This document shows positions 10,523 through 22,470 of a stretch of 64,000 bases of DNA, one piece after another. Both the position numbers and the translations under genes were made by a program. Below the pieces are notes generated by a model, which was given only the letters and a program-made list of their open reading frames with translations, made no database searches and was not told where the DNA came from. This DNA comes from Prosapia bicincta (taxonomy: Eukaryota > Arthropoda > Insecta > Hemiptera > Cercopidae): the NCBI GenBank assembly GCA_036971475.1, contig JBAIZL010000005.1:63542655-63606654 (forward strand), given 5' to 3'. Position 1 is the stretch's first letter. The number at the start of each line of letters is the position of its first letter.

Positions 10523-13500
10523 TTCATGGATTTTGCGATTTCTACAAAAAATGGATTTCTCATTTAAAAGGCATAATAAACGCAGAATCGACCATAGATT
10601 CGCATTGTGCTCTTAGAATTGATCTATAATAAGTATTATAGGAGCTATGGCAATTGTCATATATTTGCCTTTAAAAAAATGCATGAATTATAGTTCATGG
10701 ATTTTGCGATTTCTACAAAAAATGGATTTCTCATTTAAAAGGCATAATAAACGCAGAATCGACCATAGATTCGCATTGTGCTCTTAGATTTGATCTATAA
10801 TAAGTATTATAGGAGCTATGGCAATTGTCATATATTTGCTCTAAAAAAATGCATGAATTATAGTTCATGGATTTTGCGATTTCTACAAAAAACGGATTTC
10901 TCATTTAAAAGGCATAATAAACGCAGAATCGACCATAGATTCGCATTGTGCTCTTAGAATTGATCTATAATAAGTATTATAGGAGCTATGGCAATTGTCA
11001 TATATTTGCTCGAAAAAAAATGCATGAATTATAGTTCATGGATTTTGCGATTTCTACAAAAAATGGATTTCTCATTTAAAAGGCATAATAAACGCAGAAT
11101 CGACCATAGATTCGCATTGTGCACTTAGAATTGATCTATAATAAGTATTATAAGAGCTATCGCAATTGTCATATATTTGCTATAAAAAAAATGCATGAAT
11201 TATAGTTCATGGATTTTGCGATTTTTACAAAAAATGGATTTCTCATTTAAAAGGCATGATAAACGCAGAATCGACCATAGATTCGCATTGTGCTCTTAGA
11301 ATTGATCTATAATAAGTATTATAGGAGCTATCGCAATTGTCATATATTTGCTCTAAAAGAAATGCATGAATTATAGTTCATGGATTTTGCGATTTCTACA
11401 AAAAATGGATTTCTCATTTAAAAGGCATAATAAACGCAGAATCGACCATAGATTCGCAATATGCTCTTAGAATTGATCTATAATAAGTATTATAGGAGCT
11501 ATCGCAATTGTCATATATTTGCTCTAAACAAAATGCATGAATTATAGTTCATGGATTTTGCGATTTCTACAAAAATGGATTTCTCATTTAAAAGGCAATA
11601 TAAACGCAGAATCGACCATAGATTCGCATTGTGCACTTAGAATTGATCTATAATAAGTATTATAGGAGCTATGGCAATTGTCATATATTTGCTCTAAAAA
11701 AAATGCATGAATTATAGTTCATGGATTTTGCGATTTCTACAAAAAATGGATTTCTCATTTGAAAGGCATAATAAACGCAGAATCGACCATAGATTCGCAT
11801 TGTGCACTTAGAATTGATCTATAATAAGTATTATAGGAGCTATCGCAATTGTCATATATTTGCTCTAAAAAAATGCATGAATTACAGTTCATGGATTTTG
11901 CGATTTCTACAAAAAATGGATTTCTCATTTAAAAGGCATAATAAACGCAGAATCGACCATAGATTCGCATTGTGCTCTTAGAATTGATCTATAATAAGTA
12001 TTATAGGAGCTATGGCAATTGTCATATATTTGCCTTTAAAAAAATGTATGAATTATAGTTCATGGATTTTGCGATTTCTACAAAAACGGATTTCTCATTT
12101 AAAAGGCATAATAAACGCAGAATCGACCATAGATTCTCATTGTGCTCTTAGAATTGATCTATAATAAGTATTATAGGAGCTATGGCAATTGTCATATATT
12201 TGCTCTAAAAAAAATGCATGAATTATAGTTCATGGATTTTGCGATTTCTCCAAAAAATGGATTTCTCATTTAAAAGGCATAATAAACGCAGAATCGACCA
12301 TAGATTCGCATTGTGCTCTTAGAATTGATCTATAATAAGTATTATAGGAGCTATGGCAATTGTCATATATTTGCCTTTAAAAAAATGTATGAATTATAGT
12401 TCATGGATTTTGCGATTTCTACAAAAAATGGATTTCTCATTTAAAATTCATAATAAACGCAGAATCGACCATAGATTCGCATTGTGCTCTTAGAATTGAT
12501 CTATAATAAGTATTATAGGAGCTATCGCAATTGTCATATATTTTCTCTAAATAAATGCGTGAATTATAGTTCATGGATTTTGCGATTTCTACAAAAAACG
12601 GATTTCTCATTTAAAAGGCATAATAAACGCAGAATCGACCATAGATTCTCATTGTGCTCTTAGAATTGATCTATAATAAGTATTATAGGAGCTATGGCAA
12701 TTGTCATATATTTGCTCTAAAAAAAATGCATGAATTATAGTTCATGGATTTTGCGATTTCTACAAAAAATGGATTTCTCATTTAAAATTCATAATAAACG
12801 CAGAATCGACCATAGATTCGCATTGTGCTCTTAGAATTGATCTATAATAAGTATTATAGGAGCTATCGCAATTGTCATATATTTTCTCTAAATAAATGCA
12901 TGAATTATAGTTCATGGATTTTGCGATTTCTACAAAAAACGGATTTCTCATTTAAAAGGCATAATAAACGCAGAATCGACCATAGATTCGCATTGTGCTC
13001 TTAGAATTGATCTATAATAAGTATTATAGGAGCTATGGCAATTGTCATATATTTGCCTTTAAAAAAATGCATGAATTATAGTTCATGGATTTTGCGATTT
13101 CTACAAAAAATGGATTTCTCATTTAAAAGGCATAATAAACGCAGAATCGACCATAGATTCGCATTGTGCTCTTAGATTTGATCTATAATAAGTATTATAG
13201 GAGCTATGGCAATTGTCATATATTTGCTCTAAAAAAATGCATGAATTATAGTTCATGGATTTTGCGATTTCTACAAAAAACGGATTTCTCATTTAAAAGG
13301 CATAATAAACGCAGAATCGACCATAGATTCGCATTGTGCTCTTAGAATTGATCTATAATAAGTATTATAGGAGCTATGGCAATTGTCATATATTTGCTCG
13401 AAAAAAAATGCATGAATTATAGTTCATGGATTTTGCGATTTCTACAAAAAATGGATTTCTCATTTAAAAGGCATAATAAACGCAGAATCGACCATAGATT

Positions 13501-15030
13501 CGCATTGTGCACTTAGAATTGATCTATAATAAGTATTATAAGAGCTATCGCAATTGTCATATATTTGCTATAAAAAAAATGCATGAATTATAGTTCATGG
13601 ATTTTGCGATTTTTACAAAAAATGGATTTCTCATTTAAAAGGCATGATAAACGCAGAATCGACCATAGATTCGCATTGTGCTCTTAGAATTGATCTATAA
13701 TAAGTATTATAGGAGCTATCGCAATTGTCATATATTTGCTCTAAAAGAAATGCATGAATTATAGTTCATGGATTTTGCGATTTCTACAAAAAATGGATTT
13801 CTCATTTAAAAGGCATAATAAACGCAGAATCGACCATAGATTCGCAATATGCTCTTAGAATTGATCTATAATAAGTATTATAGGAGCTATCGCAATTGTC
13901 ATATATTTGCTCTAAACAAAATGCATGAATTATAGTTCATGGATTTTGCGATTTCTACAAAAATGGATTTCTCATTTAAAAGGCAATATAAACGCAGAAT
14001 CGACCATAGATTCGCATTGTGCACTTAGAATTGATCTATAATAAGTATTATAGGAGCTATGGCAATTGTCATATATTTGCTCTAAAAAAAATGCATGAAT
14101 TATAGTTCATGGATTTTGCGATTTCTACAAAAAATGGATTTCTCATTTGAAAGGCATAATAAACGCAGAATCGACCATAGATTCGCATTGTGCACTTAGA
14201 ATTGATCTATAATAAGTATTATAGGAGCTATCGCAATTGTCATATATTTGCTCTAAAAAAATGCATGAATTACAGTTCATGGATTTTGCGATTTCTACAA
14301 AAAATGGATTTCTCATTTAAAAGGCATAATAAACGCAGAATCGACCATAGATTCGCATTGTGCTCTTAGAATTGATCTATAATAAGTATTATAGGAGCTA
14401 TGGCAATTGTCATATATTTGCCTTTAAAAAAATGTATGAATTATAGTTCATGGATTTTGCGATTTCTACAAAAACGGATTTCTCATTTAAAAGGCATAAT
14501 AAACGCAGAATCGACCATAGATTCTCATTGTGCTCTTAGAATTGATCTATAATAAGTATTATAGGAGCTATGGCAATTGTCATATATTTGCTCTAAAAAA
14601 AATGCATGAATTATAGTTCATGGATTTTGCGATTTCTCCAAAAAATGGATTTCTCATTTAAAAGGCATAATAAACGCAGAATCGACCATAGATTCGCATT
14701 GTGCTCTTAGAATTGATCTATAATAAGTATTATAGGAGCTATGGCAATTGTCATATATTTGCCTTTAAAAAAATGTATGAATTATAGTTCATGGATTTTG
14801 CGATTTCTACAAAAAATGGATTTCTCATTTAAAATTCATAATAAACGCAGAATCGACCATAGATTCGCATTGTGCTCTTAGAATTGATCTATAATAAGTA
14901 TTATAGGAGCTATCGCAATTGTCATATATTTTCTCTAAATAAATGCGTGAATTATAGTTCATGGATTTTGCGATTTCTACAAAAAACGGATTTCTCATTT
15001 AAAAGGCATAATAAACGCAGAATCGACCAT
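10523..15030 (+). repeat. higher-order duplication of 14 monomers (period 2388 bp)
   Basis: Diagnostic variants recur at a spacing of 2388 bp, for example GCAATATGCTC (11457 and 13845) and GGCAATATAAACG (11594 and 13982). The first copy runs from the Polinton junction to about 12640 and the second from 12911 to about 15030. Within it the copies differ by only a few bases, so the duplication is recent compared with monomer divergence. Confidence 0.85.
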
Positions 15031-18000
15031 AGATTCGCATTGTGCTCTTAGAATTGATCTATAATAAGTATTATAGGAGCTATCGCAATTGTCATATATT
15101 TTCTCTAAATAAATGCATGAATTATAGTTCATGGATTTTGCGATTTCTACAAAAAACGGATTTCTCATTTAAAAGGCATAATAAACGCAGAATCGACCAT
15201 AGATTCTCATTGTGCTCTTAGAATTGATCTATAATAAGTATTATAGGAAATATGGCAATTGTCATATATTTGCTCTAAAAAAAATGCATGAATTATAGTT
15301 CATGGATTTTGCGATTTCTCCAAAAAATGGATTTCTCATTTAAAAGGCATAATAAACGCAGAATCGACCATAGATTCGCATTGTGCTCTTAGAATTGATC
15401 TATAATAAGTATTATAGGAGCTATGGCAATTGTCATATATTTGCCTTTAAAAAAATGTATGAATTATAGTTCATGGATTTTGCGATTTCTACAAAAAATG
15501 GATTTCTCATTTAAAATTCATAATAAACGCAGAATCGACCATAGATTCGCATTGTGCTCTGAGAATTGATCTATAATAAGTATTATAGGAGCTATCGCAA
15601 TTGTCATATATTTTGTCTAAATAAATGCATGAATTATAGTTCATGGATTTTGCGATTTCTACAAAAAATGGATTTCTCATTTAAAAGGCATAATAAACGC
15701 AGAATCGACCATAGATTCGCATTGTGCTCTTAGAATTGATCTATAATAAGTATTATAGGAGCTATGGCAATTGTCATATATTTGCCTTTAAAAAAATGTA
15801 TGAATTATAGTTCATGGATTTTGCGATTTCTACACAAAATGGATTTCTCATTTAAAATTCATAATAAACGCAGGATCGACCATAGATTCGCATTGTGCTC
15901 TTAGAATTGATCTATAATAAGTATTATAGGAGCTATCGCAATTGTCATATATTTTCTCTAAATAAATGCATGAATTATAGTTCATGGATTTTGCGATTTC
16001 TACAAAAAATGGATTTCTCATTTAAAAGGCATAATAAACGCAGAATCGACCATATATTCGTATTGTGCTCTTAGAATTGATCTATAATAAGTATTATAGG
16101 AGCTATCGCAATTGTCATATATTTTCTCTAAAAAAATCTATGAATTATAGTTCATGGATTTTGCGATTTCTACAAAAAATGGATTTCTCATTTAAAAAGC
16201 ATAATAAACGCAGAATCGACCATAGATTCGCATTGTGATCTTAGAATTGATCTATAATAAGTATTATAGGAGCTATCGCAATTGTCATATATTTGCTCTA
16301 AAAAAATGCATGAATTATAGTTAATGGATTTTGCGATTTCTACAAAAAATGGATTTCTCATTTAAAAGGCATAATAAACGCAGAATCGACCATAGATTCG
16401 CATTGTGCACTTAGAATTGTTCTATAATAAGTATTATAGGAGCTAACGCATTTGTCATATATTTGCTCTAAAAGAAATGCATGAATTATAGTTCATGGAT
16501 TTTGCGATATCTACAAAAAATGGATTTCTCATTTAAAAGGCATAATAAACGCAGAATCGACCATAGATTCGCAATATGCTCTTAGAATTGATCTATAATA
16601 AGTATTATAGGAGCTATCGCAATTGTCATATATTTGCTCTAAACAAAATGCATGAATTATAGTTCATGGATTTTGCGATTTCTACAAAAAATGGATTTCT
16701 CATTTAAAAGGCATAATAAACGCAGAATCGAACATAGATTCGCATTGTGCACTTAGAATTGATCTATAATAAGTATTATAGGAGCTATCGCAATTGTCAT
16801 ATATTTGCTCTAAAAAAAATGCATGAATTACAGTTCATGGATTTTGCGATTTCTACAAAAATTGGATTTCTCATTTAAAAGGCATAATAAACGCAGAATC
16901 GACCATAGATTCGCATTGTGCACTTAGAATTGATCTATAATAAGTATTATAGGAGCTATGGCAATTGTCATATATTTACTCTACAAGAAATGCATGAATG
17001 ATAGTTCATGGATTTTGCGATTTCTACAAAAAATGGATTTCTCATTTAAAAGGCATAATAAACGCAGAATCGACCATAGATTCGCATTGTGCATTTAGAA
17101 TTGATCTATAATAAGTCTTATAGGAGCTATGTTAATTGTCATTTATTTGCTCTAAAAAAAATGCATGAATTATAGTTCATGGATTTTGCGATTTCTACAA
17201 AAAACGGATTTCTCATTTAAAAGGCATAATAAACGCAGAATCGACCATAGATTCGCATTGTGCTCTTAGAATTGATCAATAATAAGTATTATAGGAGCTA
17301 TGACAATTGTCATATATTGGCTCTAAAAAAAAATGCATGAATTATAGTTCATGGATTTTGCGATTTCTACAAAAAAATGGATTTCTCATTTAAAAGGCAT
17401 AATAAACGCAGAATCGACCATAGATTCGCATTGTGCACTTAGAATTGATCTATAATAAGTATTATAGGAGCTATCGCAATTGTCATATATTTGCTTTAAA
17501 CAAAATGCATGAATTATAGTTCATGGATTTTGCGATTTCTTCAAAAATGGATTTCTCATTTAAAAGGCATAATAAACGAAGAATCGACCATAGATTCGCA
17601 TTGTGCACTTAGAATTGATCTATAATAAGTATTATAGGAGCTATCGCAATTGTCATATATTTGCTCTAAAAAAATGCATGAATTATAGTTCATGGATTTT
17701 GCGATTTCTACAAAAAATGGATTTCTCATTTAAAAAGCATAATAAACGCAGAATCGACCATAGATTCGCATTGTGCTCTTAGAATTGATCTATAATAAGT
17801 ATTATAGGAGCTATCGCAATTGTCATATATTTGCTCTAAACAAAATGCATGAATTATAGTTCATGGATTTTGCGATTTCTACAAAAATGGATTTCTCATT
17901 TAAAAAGCATAATAAACGCAGAATCGACCATAGATTCGCATTGTGCTCTTAGAATTGATCTATAATATGTATTATAGGAGCTATGGCAATTGTCATATAT

Positions 18001-21000
18001 ATGCCTTTAAAAAAATGTATGAATTATAGTTCATGGACTTTGCGATTTCTACAAAAAATGGATTTCTCATTTAAAAGGCATAATAAACGCAGAATCGACC
18101 ATAGATTCGCATTGTGCTCTTAGAATTGATCTATAATAAGTATTATAGGAGCTATCGCAATTGTCATATATTTTCATCTAAATAAATGCATGAATTATAG
18201 TTCATGGATTTTGCGATTTCTACAAAAAATGGATTTCTCATTTAAAAGGCACAATAAACGCAGAATCGACCATATATTCGTATTGTGCTCTTAGAATTGA
18301 TCTATAATAAGTATTATAGGAGCTATCGCAATTGTCATATATTTTCTCTAAAAAAATCCATGAATTATAGTTCATGGATTTTGCGATTTCTACAAAAAAT
18401 GGATTTCTCATTTAAAAGGCATAATAAACGCAGAATCGACCATAGATTCGCATTGTGCTCTTAGATTTGATCTATAATAAGTATTATAGGAGCTATGGCA
18501 ATTGTCATATATTTGCTCTAAAGGAAATGCATGAATTATAGTTCATGGATTTTGCGTTTCTACAAAAAATGGATTTCTCATTTAAAAGGCATAATAAACG
18601 CAGAATCGACCATATATTCGTATTGTGCTCTTAGAATTGATCTATAATAAGTATTATAGGAGCTATCGCAATTGTCATATATTTTCTCTAAAAAAATCCA
18701 TGAATTATAGTTCATTGATTTTGCGATTTCTACAAAAAATGGATTTCTCATTTAAAAGGCATAAAAACGCAGAATCGACCATAGATTCGCATTGTGCTCT
18801 TAGATTTGATCTATAATAAGTATTATAGGAGCTATGGCAATTGTCATTTATTTGCTCTAAAAAAAATGCATGAATTATAGTTCATGGATTTTGCGATTTC
18901 TACAAAAAATGGATTTCTCATTTAAAAGGCATAATAAACGCAGAATCGACTATAGATTGAATTATAGTTCATGGATTTTGCGATTTCTACAAAAAACGGA
19001 TTTCTCATTTAAAAGGCATAATAAACGCAGAATCGACCATAGATTCGCATTGTGCTCTTAGAATGGATCTATAATAAGTATTATAGGAGCTATCGCGATT
19101 GTCATATATTTTCTCTTAAAAAATGCATGAATTATAGTTCATGGATTTTGCGATTTCCACAAAAAATGGATTTCTCATTTAAAAGGCATAATAAACGCAG
19201 AATCGACCATAGATTCGTATTGTGCACTTAGAATTGATCTATAATAAGTATTATAGGAGCTATCGCAATTGTCATATATTTGCTCTAAAAAAAATGCATG
19301 AGTTATAGTTCATGGATTTTGCGATTTCTAAAAAAAATGGATTTCTCATTTAAAAGGCATAATAAACGCAGAATCGACCATAGATTCGCATTGTGCTCTT
19401 AGAATGGATCTATAATAAGTATTATAGGAGCTATCGCGATTGTCATATATTTGCTCTAAAAAAAATGCATGAATTATAGTTCATGGATTTTGCGATTTCT
19501 ACAAAAAACGGATTTCACATTTAAAAGGCATAATAAACGCAGAATCGACCATAGATTCGCATTGTGCTCTTAGAATTGATCTGTAATAAGTATTATAGGA
19601 GCTATGGCAATTGTCATATATTTGCTCTAAAAAAAATGCATGAATTATAGTTCATGGATTTTGCGATTTCTACAAAAAATGGATTTCTCATTTAAAAGGC
19701 ATAATAAACGCAGAATCGACCATAGATTCGCATTGTGCTCTTAGAATTGATCTATAATAAGTATTATAAGAGCTATCGCGATTGTCATATATTTTCTCTT
19801 AAAAAATGCATGAATTATAGTTCATGGATTTTACGATTTCTACAAAAAATGGATTTCCCATTTAAAAGGCATAATAAACGCAGAAACGACCATAGATTCG
19901 CATTGTGCTCTTGGAATGGACCTATAATAAGTATTATAGGAGCTATCGCGATTGTCATATATTTTCTCTTAAAAAATGCATGAATTATAGTTCATGGATT
20001 TTGCGATTTCTACAAAAAATGGATTTCTCATTTAAAAGGCATAATAAACGCAGAATCGACCATAGATTCGCATTGTGCACTTAGAATTGATCTATAATAA
20101 GTATTATAAGAGCTATCGCAATTGTCATATATTTGCTCTAAAAAAAATGCATGAATTATAGTTCATGGATTTTGCGATTTCTACAAAAAACGGATTTCTC
20201 ATTTAAAAGGCATAATAAACGCAGAATCGACCATAGATTCGCATTGTGCTCTTAGAATGGATCTATAATAAGTATTATAGGAGCTATCGCGATTGTCATA
20301 TATTTTCTCTTAAAAAATGCATGAATTATAGTTCATGGATTTTGCGATTTCCACAAAAAATGGATTTCTCATTTAAAAGGCATAATAAACGCAGAATCGA
20401 CCATAGATTCGTATTGTGCACTTAGAATTGATCTATAATAAGTATTATAGGAGCTATCGCAATTGTCATATATTTGCTCTAAAAAAAATGCATGAATTAT
20501 AGTTCATGGATTTTGCGATTTCTAAAAAAAATGGATTTCTCATTTAAAAGGCATAATAAACGCAGAATCGACCATAGATTCGCATTGTGCACTTAGAATT
20601 GATCTATAATAAGTATTATAGGAGCTATCGCGATTGTCATATATTTTCTCTTAAAAAATGCATGAATTATAGTTCATGGATTTTACGACTTCTACAAAAA
20701 ATGGATTTCTCATTTAAAAGGCATAATAAATGCAGAATCGACCATAGATTCGCATTGTGCTCTTAGAATGGATCTATAATAAGTATTATAGGAGCTATCG
20801 CGATTGTCATATATTTTCTCTTAAAAAATGCATGAATTATAGTTCATGGATTTTGCGATTTCTACAAAAAATGGATTTCTCATTTAAAAGGCATAATAAA
20901 CGCAGAATCGACCATAGATTCGCATTGTGCTCTTAGAATTGATCTATAATAAGTATTATAAGAGCTATCGCGATTGTCATATATTTTCTCTTAAAAAATG

Positions 21001-21682
21001 CATGAATTATAGTTCATGGATTTTACGATTTCTACAAAAAATGGATTTCTCATTTAAAAGGCATAATAAACACAGAATCGACCATAGATTCGCATTGTGC
21101 TCTTAGATTGGATCTATAATAAGTATTATAGGAGCTATCGCGATTGTCATATATTTTCTCTTAAAAAATGCATGAATTATAGTTCATGGATTTTAAGATT
21201 TCTACAAAAAATGGATTTCTCATTTAAAAGGCATAATAAACGCAGAATCGACCATAGATTCGCATTGTGCTCTTAGAATGGATCTATAATAAGTATTATA
21301 GGAGCTATCGCGATTGTCATATATTTGCTCTAAAAAAAATGCATGAATTATATATTCATGGATTTTGCGATTTCTAAAAAAAATGGATTTCTCATTTAAA
21401 AGGCATAATAAACGCAGAATCGACCATAGATTCGAATTGTGCACTTAGAATTGGTCTATAATAAGTATTATAAGAGCTATCGCAATTGTCATATATTTGG
21501 TATAAAAAAAATGCATGAATTATAGTTCATGGATTTTGCGATTTCCACAAAATATGGATTTCTCATTTAAAAGGCATAATAAACGCAGAATCGACCATAG
21601 ATTCGTATTGTGCACTTAGAATTGATCTATAATAAGTATTATAGGAGCTATCGCAATTGTCATATATTTGCTCTAAAATAAA

Positions 21683-21695
21683 TGCATGAATTATA
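21683..21695. repeat. 13-bp target duplication, left copy
   Basis: TGCATGAATTATA of the satellite monomer, repeated at 22332-22344 after the palindromic insertion. The monomer is interrupted between these copies. Confidence 0.75.
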
Positions 21696-21772
21696 TTACA
21701 ATAAAAATATTGAAAAGAACCCCAATACCACAAAAATAATCAAAAATAACAAATAAGACAAGTTACTTAAGA

Positions 21773-21824
21773 TTAAACCCTTATGTACATTTCGATGACC
21801 ATGTCATCATCATCAGAGGGTCTA
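21773..21824 (-). ncRNA. type I hammerhead ribozyme, left arm
   Basis: Mirror copy of the ribozyme at 22169-22219, read on the minus strand. The core CTGATGA is at 21816-21810, GAAA at 21793-21790, and stem I is formed by AGACCCT with AGGGTTT. The sequence appears identical to the right-arm copy. Confidence 0.8.
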
Positions 21825-21892
21825 GTTACAAAACACAATCTAGCACACAAGAAGTTACAAACTAGAATGATACCAATCGTTCTCCGCGGTCG

Positions 21893-21933
21893 CTTTATAT
21901 AGGCGTGAGGTAAGCTCCGCCCCCTCTCCGCCC
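21893..21933 (-). promoter_or_regulatory. GC-box/TATA core promoter, left arm
   Basis: Mirror image of 22060-22100: TATATAAAG at 21901-21893 on the minus strand with GC boxes upstream at 21917-21922 and 21928-21933. The pair makes a divergent promoter around the palindrome centre. Confidence 0.6.
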
Positions 21934-22059
21934 TCGACCGACAAATAACGATCGGCCATCAGGAACATGCTGTAGTTTTTATTACATATGTATTATTATA
22001 ATGTAATTTTTGACATAACCTATTTGGTTCCTGATGGCCGATCGTTATTTGTCGGTCGA

Positions 22060-22100
22060 GGGCGGAGAGGGGGCGGAGCTTACCTCACGCCTATATAAAG
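22060..22100 (+). promoter_or_regulatory. GC-box/TATA core promoter, right arm
   Basis: Two GGGCGG boxes (22060-22065 and 22071-22076) precede TATATAAAG (22092-22100). Transcription starting about 25-30 bp downstream would place the hammerhead roughly 50-90 nt into the RNA. The signals are clear but activity is inferred. Confidence 0.6.
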
Positions 22101-22168
22101 CGACCGCGGAGAACGATTGGTATCATTCTAGTTTGTAACTTCTTGTGTGCTAGATTGTGTTTTGTAAC

Positions 22169-22219
22169 TAGACCCTCTGATGATGATGACATGGTCATCG
22201 AAATGTACATAAGGGTTTA
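22169..22219 (+). ncRNA. type I hammerhead ribozyme, right arm
   Basis: All core elements are present in order. Stem I 5' strand is TAGACCCT (22169-22176). The core CTGATGA is 22177-22183, followed by one unpaired T. Stem II is GATGAC/GTCATC with an ATG loop (22185-22199). GAAA is 22200-22203. Stem III is the self-complementary ATGTACAT (22203-22210) with no loop. H17 is A at 22211, and the stem I 3' strand is AGGGTTTA (22212-22219). Stem I has 8 pairs including one G-T. Predicted cleavage is between 22211 and 22212. The extra base after CTGATGA has precedent in a natural viroid hammerhead. A loop-less stem III suggests it acts best as a dimer, as in other animal retroelement hammerheads. Confidence 0.85.
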
Positions 22220-22331
22220 ATCTTAAGTAACTTGTCTTATTTGTTATTTTTGATTATTTTTGTGGTATTGGGGTTCTTTTCAATATTTTTATTGTAATAT
22301 ATTGTACCACTGTGCTCTTGATATTGTGTAT

Positions 22332-22344
22332 TGCATGAATTATA
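22332..22344. repeat. 13-bp target duplication, right copy
   Basis: Second TGCATGAATTATA; the interrupted satellite monomer resumes here in plus orientation. Confidence 0.75.
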
Positions 22345-22470
22345 GTTCATGGATTTTGCGATTTCTAAAAAAAATGGATTTCTCATTTAAAAGGCATAAT
22401 AAACGCAGAATCGACCATAGATTCGCATTGTGCACTTAGAATTGATCTATAATAAGTATTATAGGAGCTA
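22345..22470 (+). repeat. last plus-oriented satellite monomer before inversion
   Basis: One partial monomer in the same orientation as the array to the left. It ends in the palindromic CTATAATAAGTATTATAG part, where the orientation flips. Confidence 0.85.

Larger units (their letters stand above)
10515..21695 (+). repeat. ~170-bp satellite array, plus orientation (about 65 copies)
   Basis: Head-to-tail monomers of 168-172 bp; unit starts in phase at 10528, 10699, 10869 and 11040. In the monomer starting at 10681, three inverted repeats are visible: CATGAA..TTCATG (10682-10699), GAATC..GATTC (10756-10772) and the 18-bp palindrome CTATAATAAGTATTATAG (10795-10812). Variants fall into subtypes by the A-rich spacer (GCTCTAAAAAAAATGC or TCTCTTAAAAAATGC) and by AATGG/AACGG. 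No gene is present; the short ORFs here are by-products of a repeated 57-codon frame with a fixed stop. Confidence 0.97.
21696..22331. mobile_element. palindromic Penelope-like/retrozyme-like insertion with hammerhead ribozymes
   Basis: Two perfect-looking inverted arms of about 275 bp (21692-21966 and 22027-22301) flank a 60-bp centre, followed by a 30-bp tail (22302-22331). The insertion is bounded by a 13-bp duplication of satellite sequence. Each arm, read outward, contains two GGGCGG boxes, TATATAAAG and a type I hammerhead ribozyme. Hammerheads inside terminal repeats are known for Penelope-like retroelements and for small non-autonomous retrozymes. Head-to-head terminal repeats with a short tail are a known Penelope arrangement. 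No coding capacity remains. The family assignment is inference; the ribozyme and palindrome are read directly. Confidence 0.75.

Noticed and set aside
10515..21690. ORFs of 61-83 codons in the satellite (both strands)
   Set aside because: They recur with the monomer, end at fixed in-repeat stops and have no family features; the monomer period is not strictly a multiple of three.
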